A stretch of DNA of 64,000 bases, from NCBI GenBank assembly GCA_910588005.1, contig CAJUQM010000003.1, positions 30,888 to 94,887 of the forward strand, given 5' to 3'. Within the stretch, counting starts at the first letter, position 1, and the number at the start of each line of letters is the position of its first letter. Origin of the DNA: an uncultured Oscillibacter sp. (GTDB lineage Bacteria > Bacillota > Clostridia > Oscillospirales > Oscillospiraceae). The notes under the pieces were generated by a model. It saw only the letters and a program-made list of their open reading frames with translations. It did not search any database and was not told where the DNA came from. Below are positions 41,486 through 51,075 of the stretch, piece after piece. A program made the translations under genes and the position numbers.

Positions 41486-42541
41486 CTAAACGTCCGTGCA
41501 CAGCTGCATACGGATGTTCTCCGCAAACCGCTCCAGCCGCTCGTCAATCCCCGGCAGCCGGACTGCCGTTCCCGCGTCGTTGGCGGTCTCCAGCAAACAA
41601 AAGCCGGGCGGCAGCCAAAAGCCCTTGTTCATATTCATAGCGGAGACCACCTGGCTGGCCACAATATCTCCGCCGGAATAGCCGGAGACCACAATGGCGA
41701 ACACTGCCGTGTTCTCAAAGGGCGCGGCGCGGTACAGGGCTGTCAGCCGGTTAATGGCCGCCGTCAGATTGGCGGAGAGCGCGTCGTTGTAATTGGGACA
41801 CAGCAAAATCACCCCATCTGCCGCCCGGATGGCGGGATAGACCTCCCGCACCATCACGCCGCCGTAAAAACAGTCCCCACGCTCCCCAAAGTGAAGACAG
41901 GCGGTGTAGGGGCACCCGGCGCAATCCTCCAGCGTGCCGTTCCGCAGGCCGATCTCCGTGATCTCGCAGCTCTCCTCCAGCCGTTCCCGGCAGCGGCTCC
42001 ACAGGGCCAGCGTGTTGGAGGTCCCATGGCTGGAGGCATGGAGCACCAGCAAACTTGGCCGCTTCCGCCGGGGCGGCGAAAACTCCAGCACCCGCCGCGT
42101 CAAACCGGCCGCAGCCATGCGGTAGGCCTCCTCTAAAGAACACCCGGCGTTTTGGGCCTGAACGGCAAAGTTCCGCAGATCCCCCACAGCCTCCACCAGA
42201 GGCCGGCCCGGGAAGGCACAGCCCGCCAAATTAGCCGCCAATACCAGCTCGCGGCCCACAGACTTGGTGTACAGCCCGCCGTCTCCATCCACCAGCACGC
42301 CGCCCACACACCCCCGGAGACAGCCGGGATGGGTGCGAAGCCGCGCTAAAAGATCGTAAAATCCACAGTTGATCCCGCTGGCGTCCAGCGGGACGGCAAA
42401 GAGAATCCGCCGCCCCTCTAAGGGTCCGTCCAGGCGGGTGAGAATCTGGGAGCGCCGTCTCTCCAGAACAAATTCCACCATGCGGGCATAGCGCTCCGCC
42501 GCCGCCTCTCCGGGACAGACGACGGTTACGTCCGGCAACAT
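41486..42541 (-). CDS. flavodoxin/NADPH-FMN-reductase-like domain protein (third gene of the 41.5-48.6 kb operon)
   Basis: A 351-residue protein. Residues ~163-350 look like an NADPH-dependent FMN reductase/flavodoxin fold: LLVLHASSHGTSNT (phosphate-loop-like, 164-177), a cysteine cluster CAGCPYTACLHFGERGDC (207-224), and CPNYNDALSANLTAAINRL (248-266), where FMN reductases have P-Y-.-S...K..DR. Residues 1-160 form a separate domain I do not recognise, with several cysteines. ATG 42541 follows GGAGGAG; GTG 42547 overlaps that site. It starts 13 bp after the LDH-like gene. Redox activity is inferred. Confidence 0.75.
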   Translation of the reverse strand: MLPDVTVVCPGEAAAERYARMVEFVLERRRSQILTRLDGPLEGRRILFAVPLDASGINCGFYDLLARLRTHPGCLRGCVGGVLVDGDGGLYTKSVGRELVLAANLAGCAFPGRPLVEAVGDLRNFAVQAQNAGCSLEEAYRMAAAGLTRRVLEFSPPRRKRPSLLVLHASSHGTSNTLALWSRCRERLEESCEITEIGLRNGTLEDCAGCPYTACLHFGERGDCFYGGVMVREVYPAIRAADGVILLCPNYNDALSANLTAAINRLTALYRAAPFENTAVFAIVVSGYSGGDIVASQVVSAMNMNKGFWLPPGFCLLETANDAGTAVRLPGIDERLERFAENIRMQLCTDV

Positions 42542-42554
42542 GGCCACTCCTCCC

Positions 42555-43814
42555 TCAAATCATCTCTTTTAACGCCGCCTCCGTCTCCCGGAGGCGGTTG
42601 AACAGCAGACCGGGCAGCTCCTGCGCCTCCAATTCCAGCCCCTGAGCTGTGAAGCGGTTCCGGCAGCCAAACCATACGCCGTCCAGCGGCACGGAGCCGC
42701 AGTGCCAGTCCCCTTCCAATGTCAAAAGCAGCTGCATTGCCCCGGAGGAGACGGCAGGGGCCACGTAGGGCTTATATCCCAAATCCCGAATCCGCAGGTT
42801 GGCCTCCAGCGTCAGGTCCGTCAACTCCCGGGAGAGCGCATCGTCGTACTGTCCAACAGAGTTGGCAATCACCAGCCCTTTCCCATGGGGACCAAAGCTC
42901 CGTCCCTCTGTCAAGAAAGAGGCAAAGCGGGAATCCCGCTTTGCAAAGTAGGCCGCCCGGGCGTTCATCACCCCCAGGCCAAAGCCCTGCACCTGCTCCG
43001 CCAGCAGTCCTAAGCCGTCCCAATTTCCATTCCCGTCCAGATTGGAGGCCCGCCAAACCGCCTGGCACAGCGGGTCCACCGGGTCGCTGAGGACGATGAA
43101 GAGGCCTCGGAATCCCGCCTTTCGCGCCTGTCGGGCAAAGGACTCCGCCAGGGGCCTGTTGGCCGCCAGCTGGGCCATCCGCACGTCCTGCACACCGCTG
43201 CCCACCGGCGGAACCGCCTTTGTGGCGGCAAACAGAAAGACGTCGCAGTCAAAAAGGCGCTCCGGCTCCACCGCCTCCACCTCCGGCAGTGCGCCGTACT
43301 CCCAGGGCCAGTCAATCTGGCCCATCTCCGAAACCCACCGGGCTACGGCGTTCTCGTTCAAGTCGCAGATCCCAACGGCGGAGAGCGTTTTCCCTCCCAG
43401 CAGTTTCAGCGCTGTCAGCAGTGTGCCCCCCACGTCCCCCACCGCCAACAGGTGAACCCGCTTCTTTCCCGGAACCGGAGCGGAGAACTCCAGCGCCTGC
43501 CGCCAGCGGGGATGGCAGAGGTTCACACCGGTGAGCCGGCCTCCCTCTAAAGCGGCGCAGACTTCCGGCGGCAGTTCCGGCACAGGTCCCAGCCGCCGCG
43601 GGTCCAGCCAGGCCACATTCACCGTCTCCGCCGTCAGCTGCCGGGCGTCCGCCACCCTCCAAACGGCGGGACCCATGGCGTCGTTCCGCCGGACTAAAAA
43701 CAGCTCCGGTGGCCTGCCCCCGCCTGCGGGAAAAGGAAGCTCCGCCTCAAAGGAGACCGCCTCCCTTCCATCTACCAAATAGCGACAGCATTTACTCACG
43801 GCAATATCTCCCAT
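42555..43814 (-). CDS. LDH/MDH-like Rossmann protein (second gene of the 41.5-48.6 kb operon)
   Basis: A 419-residue protein. Residues ~118-390 resemble the lactate/malate dehydrogenase fold: dinucleotide loop HLLAVGDVGGTLL (121-133), ICDLNENAVARW (acidic end of beta 2), VFLFAATKAVPPVG and VLSDPVDPLCQAVWRAS, where LDH has the NPVD motif. Residues 1-115 are an extra N-terminal domain. The catalytic His of true LDH (GxHG) appears as FGPHGKG. ATG 43814 lies directly after the stop of the giant gene; GTG 43799 with GGGAGA upstream is a good alternative start. Substrate unknown. Confidence 0.78.
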   Translation of the reverse strand: MGDIAVSKCCRYLVDGREAVSFEAELPFPAGGGRPPELFLVRRNDAMGPAVWRVADARQLTAETVNVAWLDPRRLGPVPELPPEVCAALEGGRLTGVNLCHPRWRQALEFSAPVPGKKRVHLLAVGDVGGTLLTALKLLGGKTLSAVGICDLNENAVARWVSEMGQIDWPWEYGALPEVEAVEPERLFDCDVFLFAATKAVPPVGSGVQDVRMAQLAANRPLAESFARQARKAGFRGLFIVLSDPVDPLCQAVWRASNLDGNGNWDGLGLLAEQVQGFGLGVMNARAAYFAKRDSRFASFLTEGRSFGPHGKGLVIANSVGQYDDALSRELTDLTLEANLRIRDLGYKPYVAPAVSSGAMQLLLTLEGDWHCGSVPLDGVWFGCRNRFTAQGLELEAQELPGLLFNRLRETEAALKEMI

Positions 43815-46800
43815 CTACTCCAAAAGCTCCCGCATTCGCAGCAGCAGCTTCAAGTCGTTTTCCAGGCACATGGAGGCGGACTGGCTGGCGTCATACCGCA
43901 GGCAGTCCCCCTTGTCCGGAGACAGGGGCAAAATTACGGCCTCGCTGAGCCGGGAGAGCGTCAGGTTCCTGGCATACCGCTCCCGGTAGGCCGCCTCCAG
44001 CGCCAGAAGAAGGGCGCGGCTGTTCTCCAAACAGGTCCGTGAGAAGGCAAATACTGCCTCCCTGCCGCACTCCTTATAAAATTTGGGAAAGGCATAGGGC
44101 AGGATCAGGTTCACTGCCGGAGTCAATCCGGGGACAGACGCCCTGGCCCCGCCCACGGCGTCTCCGCCGATAAAGGGGTACATGGTGGACTCCACAAACC
44201 AGGCCCGCATATTGGGAATGAAATAGACGCTGTCCACCTCCCGCCCCCGGGCGGCCATCAAATCCCGTCCCCTGCCGGAGAGCAGGCCCACCACGCAGCA
44301 GTCGACATCCACGCCCTCCCGCCGGAGCAGAGGGTCCAGCGCCTGGATGCGGTTTCCGGAGTGAAGCAGGTCGTCCACCAGCATCACGGGCCGGCGGAAG
44401 GACCGGACCGTACGGATCTGGCTCTCCAGAGGCGCGTATCCTGGAAACGCCTCGATTGTAAAGGACTTTAGGTCCGAGGCAAAGACCTTATCGGTATGGA
44501 CGGTCTTGGTGACGGTATTGGGCACGGCATTCCCCCGCAGGATTTTGCCGAAGGGCACGCACATCTTGGGTCCCAGAACCCGAGGCACCGTGGGTTCCGC
44601 AGGAACGCCGTTGAGCGCCGTCAGTTTCCCCACCAGCCGGTGGTAGATGACCTCGGCATTGAGAGACAACACCAGCGTCCCGGGATACAGGGCGCAGATG
44701 GCCCGCTGGAGCCGGTGGTGCGCCTTCCGGATGGCCGGGAGCACCTGCCGGTCGGAGGAAAACGGTTCTTTCAGCGTAGTGGGGATGTTCTGCAACAACA
44801 CCGCCGGGGAACGCATATCCACCAGCAGCAAAGGCCGCTCCCCGGTCCCTGCAATCTGGACAAAGCCCTGCCGGAAGAACAGGTCCAAGGTCTCTTCCGC
44901 TGCCGGGGGACCGTACCAGACCGCATAGCCGCAGTCCTCGCTCATCGCCTGGGACAGGGCCTCCGTCAGGAGAAGCTGGCCCGCGTCGTAGCTGCGGCCC
45001 GGGGTCCTTGCCAGATACAGCCCTGTCAGCAGCCGCACCCGTCCTGCCGTGCGGCACCGCACCGCATCCGCCAGATCCTCGCTGCCCAGGGCGCCGTACA
45101 GCTCCCGGTCATTGACGGTACGCAGCGTCAAAAATCCCAGTATCCGGTCCCCGGACCGGGCATGGCGCAGAAGCAGCACTCCGTCTCCGGTGTCCGTCTC
45201 CGGAAGCGGACAGCGCTCCGCCGCTGCCTCTGCCCGGAGTTCCTCCCACACGGGCGCGCCGGGATGCTCCACCCACTCAAAGCGCAGGTAGCCCGCCCGG
45301 ATGATCTGCTTGTACTGCGGCTCCCGCAGATAGAGGCTGTTGCGGTAGATATAGTCCTGCACCGACGGCTCGATGAGATTGGAGATATCCCGCCCCAGGT
45401 CAATATTCTCCCGGATGCGGGTGGAGCTGATGTCCTCCAGATGGGTGGGCAGCTGGAGCTGGAGCACATCTCCCCGGAGGCAAGAGAGGTCGGCATCGAT
45501 CTCCCGGCCCTCCGCGTCGCTGGAGCGGCGGAAGACAATGTGATTCAAATAGTGGACGGAGCCAGGGGCAGGCCGGGCCTTATAGGACGAGGCGTTTGCC
45601 ACCACGTCGGACCCCACCGCCAGATACAGCGCCTGACCCTGGAACACCTGCCGCAGCCGGTCCAGATCGGCAGGGGTGGCCAGGTTCACCGGAATATCGT
45701 GGGGAAAGAGGTACACGTCAAATTCGTCCGCCACGGACATGCTGACAATCTGCCTCCGGATAAGGGACGGCTGCGCCTTCTTGGACCAGGAGAACTCGTC
45801 CACCGCCAGATACACCTCAAATCCCATGTCCCGGATCGCCTGGACAATCCCCTTGTGCGAAAGGGAAAACGGATCGAACGTGCCGGGAAAAAAGGCGGCC
45901 TTCTCCGGAATTTTAAACTGGAAGGGACCGCTTTGGATCTTGTGGAGGACGATGAAGCGGTAGATGTGGGACAGCGACGCGGCGGTATAGAAAAAGGTCA
46001 GCTCCTCCTCCGGCTGTTCGCCGATGAGAAACAGCATCTTCTTGCCGATGAGGGTGAAAAGCGAGGTCTTTTCATCGTAGCCCAGGACTCTGGAGGCAAA
46101 CAGCCCTCCCAAAATATGAAGGGCCTCCTGCCGCACCGCCTCCCGGCGGTCCGCCAGCCCCTTGAGCAGAAGTCCGGCCAGGGCCTTGCGGCGGGCGGAA
46201 CATCCGTCCCCCTCGCCGAACCGGGCGGCATAGACCGTGTAGTGCTCCAGCATAGCTCCCACAGTGTCCAGCGCCGCCGCCACCACATCGGTATTGGGCG
46301 AGGAGAGGAGCACGGCCATCTGCCCCACCACCTCGTCCAGCTCCCGGGGCGTCAGCCACAGGACAAACTGCCCCAGGTACTCCGGGATATACTTGGAGAT
46401 CTCCGCCTGCCCCGTCTCCAGCGCCTTGGACATCTCCACGGCAATCTCATTGCGGCGGTCCGGCGTCAGTACCGGGGCGATGGACAGCAGCGCCGCCCCC
46501 GCCATCCGCCGCACCACCACATGCTCGCTGACCTTGATGAGGTTTGAGAAGTGCGTGGCGATATGAAGTGCGTTGGACCCGCCGCGGCGCTCCACCTGAT
46601 CCAGCAGGTACTCCACGCCGGCGGCCTTCAAAATCCAGGGTGTGGCAGTCTTGAGATTCTCCAAAGACACGCCGCTGACAGCGCCGGGGCGGCCCAGCGG
46701 AATCTTTTTGGACGAGACATCCAGACCCAGCCGCTGCCCCAGCTGGACCTGGAGGAACAGCAGCGGCACACTGGCGGCACAGTCCGCCGACGCTACAGCC

Positions 46801-48620
46801 CCGGCAATCATCTGCCGCTCTGCCGCCGTCTCCGGCAAAAAATTCAACAGGTGGCGGAACAACCGCAGCGCCGCCGCCTTTTGCGGTGCCTCCCCCCGGT
46901 CCAGCCACCAGGCGGCAAAGGATGTCAGCAGGCCATATGCCCCAGGATCCGCCCGCTCCAGCGGGGCGTTCATCACAGCGTCCAGCAGGGCGAAGGCCTC
47001 GTCCGGCTCCGCCGCAGCCGGGTCCTGATATTGGCGGAGCAGCTCCTGTGCAAAGCGGGGGGCATCCTTGCCGGAGCACTCTCCCAGCAGGGCGTCCACC
47101 GCGGTCTTGGCCTGATAGCGGATCATACTGATCTGGCGGGGCGTCAGCCGGCGGTCGGGATGAATCAGCTTTTCCAAATACTCCGCCCACAGCTGAAAGG
47201 GCCGCTCCTCCATGGGGTCCGGAGCCGTCCCGGCGGGCAGCTCCTTCTTGTACCCGGAGAGGAATCCCGCCAGCACCCGCCCGATGAGGGCGGCGGCGTG
47301 CCGGCGGATGTCGCCGTCCGCCGAGAGCAAAAGCTCATAGAGAAAATCCAGGGTCTGCTCTTTCTGCCCCGCGCTCCAATAGGTAAAATACTCGTCAAAA
47401 ATGGCCACATAGGCCCGCAGGCGTCCCGCGTCCTTCTCACTGCGGGCTGCCTCCAAAATCCCCATAAACAGATGTTCCCTGCCGAGGCGGTGCATCAGGC
47501 GGATGTTGTGGTCCACAGCGGTATATCGCAGATAGTACACCACCTCATCTGGAGAGGCCAGGGCCGCGTCCCGCCGGGGAACCGGAGACACACCGGCGGA
47601 CTCCAGCGTGGTGTCCACGCCGAAATAGGTCAAATACTCCTCAAAATCCCGGAGCTTGGCGTAGACAAACTGGTACCGCCGCCGCTTTGCGCCGTCCACG
47701 TTGTCCAGCTTGTTCAAAATCACATCGAAGGCGTCCTTCAGGGAGAATAGCTGGGCAATCTCCCGCCCGTCCTCGCCCCGGGACTGTTTTACCCGGAAGT
47801 CGGCGTACACCAGCACCAGCGATTCCGAGGACAGGTTCTCGATCTCCAGGTCCCACACAGAGTGATTGGCCGCGATATGGCCGATGGAGTTCAGCTTTCG
47901 CCGGGAACACCAGTCATCGGTGTAATAATAGTGGAGGTAGGGCACCCGCTCCCCAGGCCTGCAGCCGAACTTTCCGATATCGTGGGCCGCGGCGGCTCCG
48001 CTCATCAGTCCCAGGTCAATGCGTCCGCCGCCGGCCTTAAAGGCCCGGGCCACCGTCATGGCGGCGTGGTGGACGCCGGCGATGTGCTCCAGCGTTCTAA
48101 ACGGCGTCACCTCCCGGCCCAGCCGCAGCAGCTCGTAGACATACTCCATGCGGAACCGCTTGAGAAACCGCCGGTACTCCGCCGCCACCGCGCTGTCCGC
48201 CAATTCCTCCTCCGTGCAAAAGGCAAAGTCCAGCCAGGGGTCAAAGGGCACCGCCTGCCGCTCCGCGTCAAAGAGTTCCCGGAGAAACTGCAAAAAGCAC
48301 AGCGCTCCATCCCACTGGGCGGAGGTGTGGACCTCGTCCGCCTGCGGGTACAGCAAGGAGACCGCCACCTGATAGGCACAGCGGAGCCAGCCCTCCTCCG
48401 GCTCCGGCGCCAGATCATCCAGCAGGGGGCGGAACACCTCCAAGGCCTGGGCGCAGGAGAGGCGCTCCCGGATCGGAAACAGCGGCTCTAAAAGGCTCTT
48501 CCAATCGGCGGCACCGAAGACCCGCCGCATCTCCCTCCGGCTGATTCCCAGCTTACGCAGAAAGGCGTCTTCACAAAGGGCGTTTGCCAGCCGCTTATAC
48601 GGCGAGTTGTCTCTTCCCAT
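43815..48620 (-). CDS. giant multidomain protein: HD, helical repeats, nucleotidyltransferase, GNAT-like, phosphoribosyltransferase-like
   Basis: 1601 residues without signal peptide or membrane helix. Order: N-terminal helical part (1-170); HD-type phosphohydrolase-like domain (~176-320; GVHH at 182-185, AAHDIGK at 211-217, HIAANHS at 248-254); long helical HEAT-like region (~380-890); HIGH-type nucleotidyltransferase (~905-1095; FFPGTFDPFSLSHKG, with SLSH where HxGH is expected, and ISSTRIREN at 1064-1072); GNAT-like segment (~1145-1270; ARTPGRSYDAGQLLLTEAL); phosphoribosyltransferase-like domain (~1340-1500; VMLVDDLLHSGNR at 1412-1424). Nucleotide or cofactor chemistry is likely. ATG 48620; first gene of a tight three-gene operon. 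Confidence 0.85.
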   Translation of the reverse strand: MGRDNSPYKRLANALCEDAFLRKLGISRREMRRVFGAADWKSLLEPLFPIRERLSCAQALEVFRPLLDDLAPEPEEGWLRCAYQVAVSLLYPQADEVHTSAQWDGALCFLQFLRELFDAERQAVPFDPWLDFAFCTEEELADSAVAAEYRRFLKRFRMEYVYELLRLGREVTPFRTLEHIAGVHHAAMTVARAFKAGGGRIDLGLMSGAAAAHDIGKFGCRPGERVPYLHYYYTDDWCSRRKLNSIGHIAANHSVWDLEIENLSSESLVLVYADFRVKQSRGEDGREIAQLFSLKDAFDVILNKLDNVDGAKRRRYQFVYAKLRDFEEYLTYFGVDTTLESAGVSPVPRRDAALASPDEVVYYLRYTAVDHNIRLMHRLGREHLFMGILEAARSEKDAGRLRAYVAIFDEYFTYWSAGQKEQTLDFLYELLLSADGDIRRHAAALIGRVLAGFLSGYKKELPAGTAPDPMEERPFQLWAEYLEKLIHPDRRLTPRQISMIRYQAKTAVDALLGECSGKDAPRFAQELLRQYQDPAAAEPDEAFALLDAVMNAPLERADPGAYGLLTSFAAWWLDRGEAPQKAAALRLFRHLLNFLPETAAERQMIAGAVASADCAASVPLLFLQVQLGQRLGLDVSSKKIPLGRPGAVSGVSLENLKTATPWILKAAGVEYLLDQVERRGGSNALHIATHFSNLIKVSEHVVVRRMAGAALLSIAPVLTPDRRNEIAVEMSKALETGQAEISKYIPEYLGQFVLWLTPRELDEVVGQMAVLLSSPNTDVVAAALDTVGAMLEHYTVYAARFGEGDGCSARRKALAGLLLKGLADRREAVRQEALHILGGLFASRVLGYDEKTSLFTLIGKKMLFLIGEQPEEELTFFYTAASLSHIYRFIVLHKIQSGPFQFKIPEKAAFFPGTFDPFSLSHKGIVQAIRDMGFEVYLAVDEFSWSKKAQPSLIRRQIVSMSVADEFDVYLFPHDIPVNLATPADLDRLRQVFQGQALYLAVGSDVVANASSYKARPAPGSVHYLNHIVFRRSSDAEGREIDADLSCLRGDVLQLQLPTHLEDISSTRIRENIDLGRDISNLIEPSVQDYIYRNSLYLREPQYKQIIRAGYLRFEWVEHPGAPVWEELRAEAAAERCPLPETDTGDGVLLLRHARSGDRILGFLTLRTVNDRELYGALGSEDLADAVRCRTAGRVRLLTGLYLARTPGRSYDAGQLLLTEALSQAMSEDCGYAVWYGPPAAEETLDLFFRQGFVQIAGTGERPLLLVDMRSPAVLLQNIPTTLKEPFSSDRQVLPAIRKAHHRLQRAICALYPGTLVLSLNAEVIYHRLVGKLTALNGVPAEPTVPRVLGPKMCVPFGKILRGNAVPNTVTKTVHTDKVFASDLKSFTIEAFPGYAPLESQIRTVRSFRRPVMLVDDLLHSGNRIQALDPLLRREGVDVDCCVVGLLSGRGRDLMAARGREVDSVYFIPNMRAWFVESTMYPFIGGDAVGGARASVPGLTPAVNLILPYAFPKFYKECGREAVFAFSRTCLENSRALLLALEAAYRERYARNLTLSRLSEAVILPLSPDKGDCLRYDASQSASMCLENDLKLLLRMRELLE

Positions 48621-48743
48621 GAGGTCCTCCGATCCCGTTCATCCGTTCAAAAGATTGGGGTGCGTATACCCTGTTTTATTTTAACATCCGCGGCGGATAA
48701 ATGGAATAGAAAATTATCGCGCTTCGGTGAGAAGAGACAAAAA

Positions 48744-48779
48744 TAAGAACAGGCGGAAGGAATTTTCCGCCTGTTCTTA
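48744..48779 (-). terminator. terminator of the decayed larA-like gene
   Basis: 15-bp stem (TAAGAACAGGCGGAA and its complement) with a 6-nt loop. On the minus strand the 3' flank is TTTTTGTC. It lies 8 bp past the ancestral stop of the larA-like pseudogene, and also works for plus. Confidence 0.8.
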
Positions 48780-48786
48780 AAAATTA

Positions 48787-49800
48787 TCAGCGCAGCACCG
48801 TATAGCGGTCAAAGGGAACAAACGCCACGCGGCATTGGGACCGTACTTCGCCAAAAGCCGGTCAAACACTTTTTGTACCTCCGCCGGTCCGCTGGCGGCA
48901 AGCTCAACGTCCTTGGCAAAGGCCAGATTTTCATTGAGCGTAATCTACTCTGCCGCCTTGCGCACCATCACCTCATAGACCTTATACCAGATGCAGCCGG
49001 CCCAGAGTTCATTTTTATGGCTGTAGAAATCCTTTAAGGCCTCTTCGTTGTGGGCGGGAGAGGGCGGCATATAGGCCTTCAGCAGATCCATCAGGGCAAA
49101 CCCCTCCCAAGCGCCGCAGCCGGGGCAGGGACTGGCAAAGAGAATGGTGCCGTCGTCCTTGGTCACGGGGTCCACGTTTACCACCGCCCAGCTGGTGATG
49201 TGGTTCATCTCAATGGTCTCGTTATTGGCCGTGCCGGGAATGACCATGCCGGAGCCGCCGTATCCCCAAAGTGTGGCCTGTGCAGTGCCCAAGGTGATCT
49301 TTATCTCGGCCTCGTACACCCGCCTGTGAACCCAGATAGGAATGCCCCTGGTACTGACGCCCTTAAAGACATCGTCCTCCGGCTTGCCCACATCGTTGGA
49401 ACAGACCGGAAGTCCATAGCCATACAGCTCATCTCCCAGCTTTGTACGGATCTCATCATCACTCAAGGGGCCGACCTTACCGGAGCCAATGATAATCTTC
49501 ACGGCGCAGCCGGCAGCCCGGAGAACATTTCCCAATGGCAGCAGCAAAACTTCCGTGGGAGCGGCCCGGAATTGATTCTCAATCATGAGAACCACATTCT
49601 TTCCGCCCGCGATCAGCTGGGAGAGCTTTTGCCTCCACAGGATTTTCCACGGCCTCCAGCAATGCCTGGCAGGGATCGGACTGCGGGGCCGGTTCCTTGG
49701 GAACGAATTCCAGCAGCTTGCAGCTATCAGGGATCTGGAGCGGAAGCACAGTGCCGCGGTCCTTCGCCGCCTCAAACGGAATTTGAATCGTCTTCGCCAT
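48787..49800 (-). pseudogene. larA-like (lactate racemase/DUF2088) gene with two frameshifts and a stop
   Basis: The protein begins at ATG 49800 (AGGAGG upstream; MAKTIQIPFEAAKDRGTVLP, then LLEFVPKE). Near 49626 one extra base moves the reading to the frame that continues LSQLIAGGKNVVLMIENQF through RAAGCAVKIIIGSGKVGPL and ends KAAE at an in-frame TAG (48945-48947). The same frame continues past it (ITLNENLAFAKDVELAA, then VFDRLLAKYGPNA), and a last shift near 48828 gives VAFVPFDRYTVLR and a TGA at 48787. So the original gene was ~335 codons. The family racemises hydroxy acids with a nickel-pincer cofactor or is uncharacterised. No lar operon partners are present. Three independent lesions make sequencing error unlikely. 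Confidence 0.82.
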
Positions 49801-49960
49801 GGGAGTTCCTCCTCATTTGCCCCGTTGTCCGTTATTGAAGAACCACATTTTTCCATAAATGCGAACGCAGCATATCAATAGCGATCAAATAAGTCAATAT
49901 CTGCGTCAGCGGCTTCCATTTTCTTGTGCTAAAAAGCCAAAGGCGCCTGCTGTCTAAAAA

Positions 49961-49990
49961 ATGAACCGCCGCTCATAGGCGGCGGTTCAT
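49961..49990 (-). terminator. terminator of the rhomboid-like gene
   Basis: Perfect 12-bp stem ATGAACCGCCGC/GCGGCGGTTCAT with a 6-nt loop. On minus it is followed by TTTTTTAGAC, 17 bp after the stop. Confidence 0.85.
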
Positions 49991-50006
49991 CTCCGTTTTC
50001 CTATCA

Positions 50007-50885
50007 TCACTCCGTAAAATGTACATGGTCGAAAATATGATCCTGGCAGAAACAGTGGTATCCCTGGCAGCGGGAGCAATAGCGAAACTCCAGATCCGGC
50101 CACTCCGTATCCGTGCGGCCGCAGACGGCGCACTTATGGCGGTAACCCCGCTCCTCCTCCCGCCTCTTCTGCTGCTTGGCGGCGGCCTTAAACTGGATGG
50201 TCTGATGGGAGATCTGGTGTTTTGCCCGGCCCCGCCGCCAGGCGATCTCATCGGTGATGTTAGTCCAGAAAAAGACGATAAAGTTCAAAATAGCGATAAC
50301 GGGCAGCAGCGCTCCCAGAATGTCCCCGCCCAGCAGGCTCAGCAGCACCTGGAAGGCAAAGTAGGCCGCGTCGATCCAGGCCAGCCATTTCACCTTTACC
50401 GGGATGAGGAAGAAGATCAAAAACCGGGTGTCCGGGTACAGCACGGCAAAGGCGAAGAACATAGAGAGATTGACGTAGTCTGCCCCCGCGATGTGCGCGC
50501 CGCCGGTGATCAGGCCGATGACGGCGCCGGTGATGACCGTCAGCACCACGCCGGAGATGTAGTACAGGCTGAATTTGGCCGTGCCCCACTCCCGCTCCAG
50601 CGTTGTGCCGATCATGTAGTAGAGGTGGAGAAAGAACACCAGCCAGATGGCCTGGTTCAGGCTGTAGTAACCCGGGAAGAAAATAAACGTCACCAGGCGC
50701 CAGATCTCCCCATGGAGGACGGCATACCAGTCAAAGGTCAAAAAGCTGACGGACCCAAGTCCGGCGAACACCGTCAAAAAATATACAATGGCATTGCCGG
50801 CGACGATGTATTTCATCAGGTTTGGAATACCGAAGTTTGGGTGGCTGTACGCAAAGCGGTCCACCGCGCGGTTGAGCTTTTTCAA
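50007..50885 (-). CDS. rhomboid-like membrane protein with Cys/His-rich tail
   Basis: A 292-residue protein with about six helices (~25-215) in rhomboid order (GEIWRLVTFIFFP early, FLHLYYMIGTTLEREWGTAK, then NLSMFFAFAVLYPD and IPVKVKWLAWIDAAYF). The catalytic GxSG of rhomboid proteases is not found at the expected helix, so it may be an inactive relative. The C-terminal ~60 residues hold a Cys/His cluster (HKCAVCGRTD, YCSRCQGYHCFCQDH) likely to bind zinc. The start is TTG 50885 behind GGAGGG. Confidence 0.85.
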   Translation of the reverse strand: MKKLNRAVDRFAYSHPNFGIPNLMKYIVAGNAIVYFLTVFAGLGSVSFLTFDWYAVLHGEIWRLVTFIFFPGYYSLNQAIWLVFFLHLYYMIGTTLEREWGTAKFSLYYISGVVLTVITGAVIGLITGGAHIAGADYVNLSMFFAFAVLYPDTRFLIFFLIPVKVKWLAWIDAAYFAFQVLLSLLGGDILGALLPVIAILNFIVFFWTNITDEIAWRRGRAKHQISHQTIQFKAAAKQQKRREEERGYRHKCAVCGRTDTEWPDLEFRYCSRCQGYHCFCQDHIFDHVHFTE

Positions 50886-51025
50886 AGGGAATCCCTCCAG
50901 AAGGCAAATTTCGATCCATCACACAGAGTAATAAATTATTATAACCGCCTTTTGCCAAAAAGTCATGTATAATTTTTGAACGTTGCCAAAAAGCGGTTTT
51001 TTGTAAAAAATCCAAAAAAGACATA

Positions 51026-51054
51026 TTGACAAATCCCCAAAACTTGACTAAGAT
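51026..51054 (+). promoter_or_regulatory. promoter of the SAM riboswitch-metK transcript
   Basis: TTGACA (51026-51031), 17-bp spacer, TAAGAT (51049-51054), just ahead of the riboswitch. Confidence 0.7.
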
Positions 51055-51075
51055 AATGATAACAATTCAATTATC

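Noticed and set aside
44496..46547. 683-codon plus-strand open frame
   Set aside because: Antisense shadow of the 1601-residue gene; rich in His, Arg, Gly and Gln with no domain and no ribosome binding site. Such frames are expected in GC-rich coding DNA.
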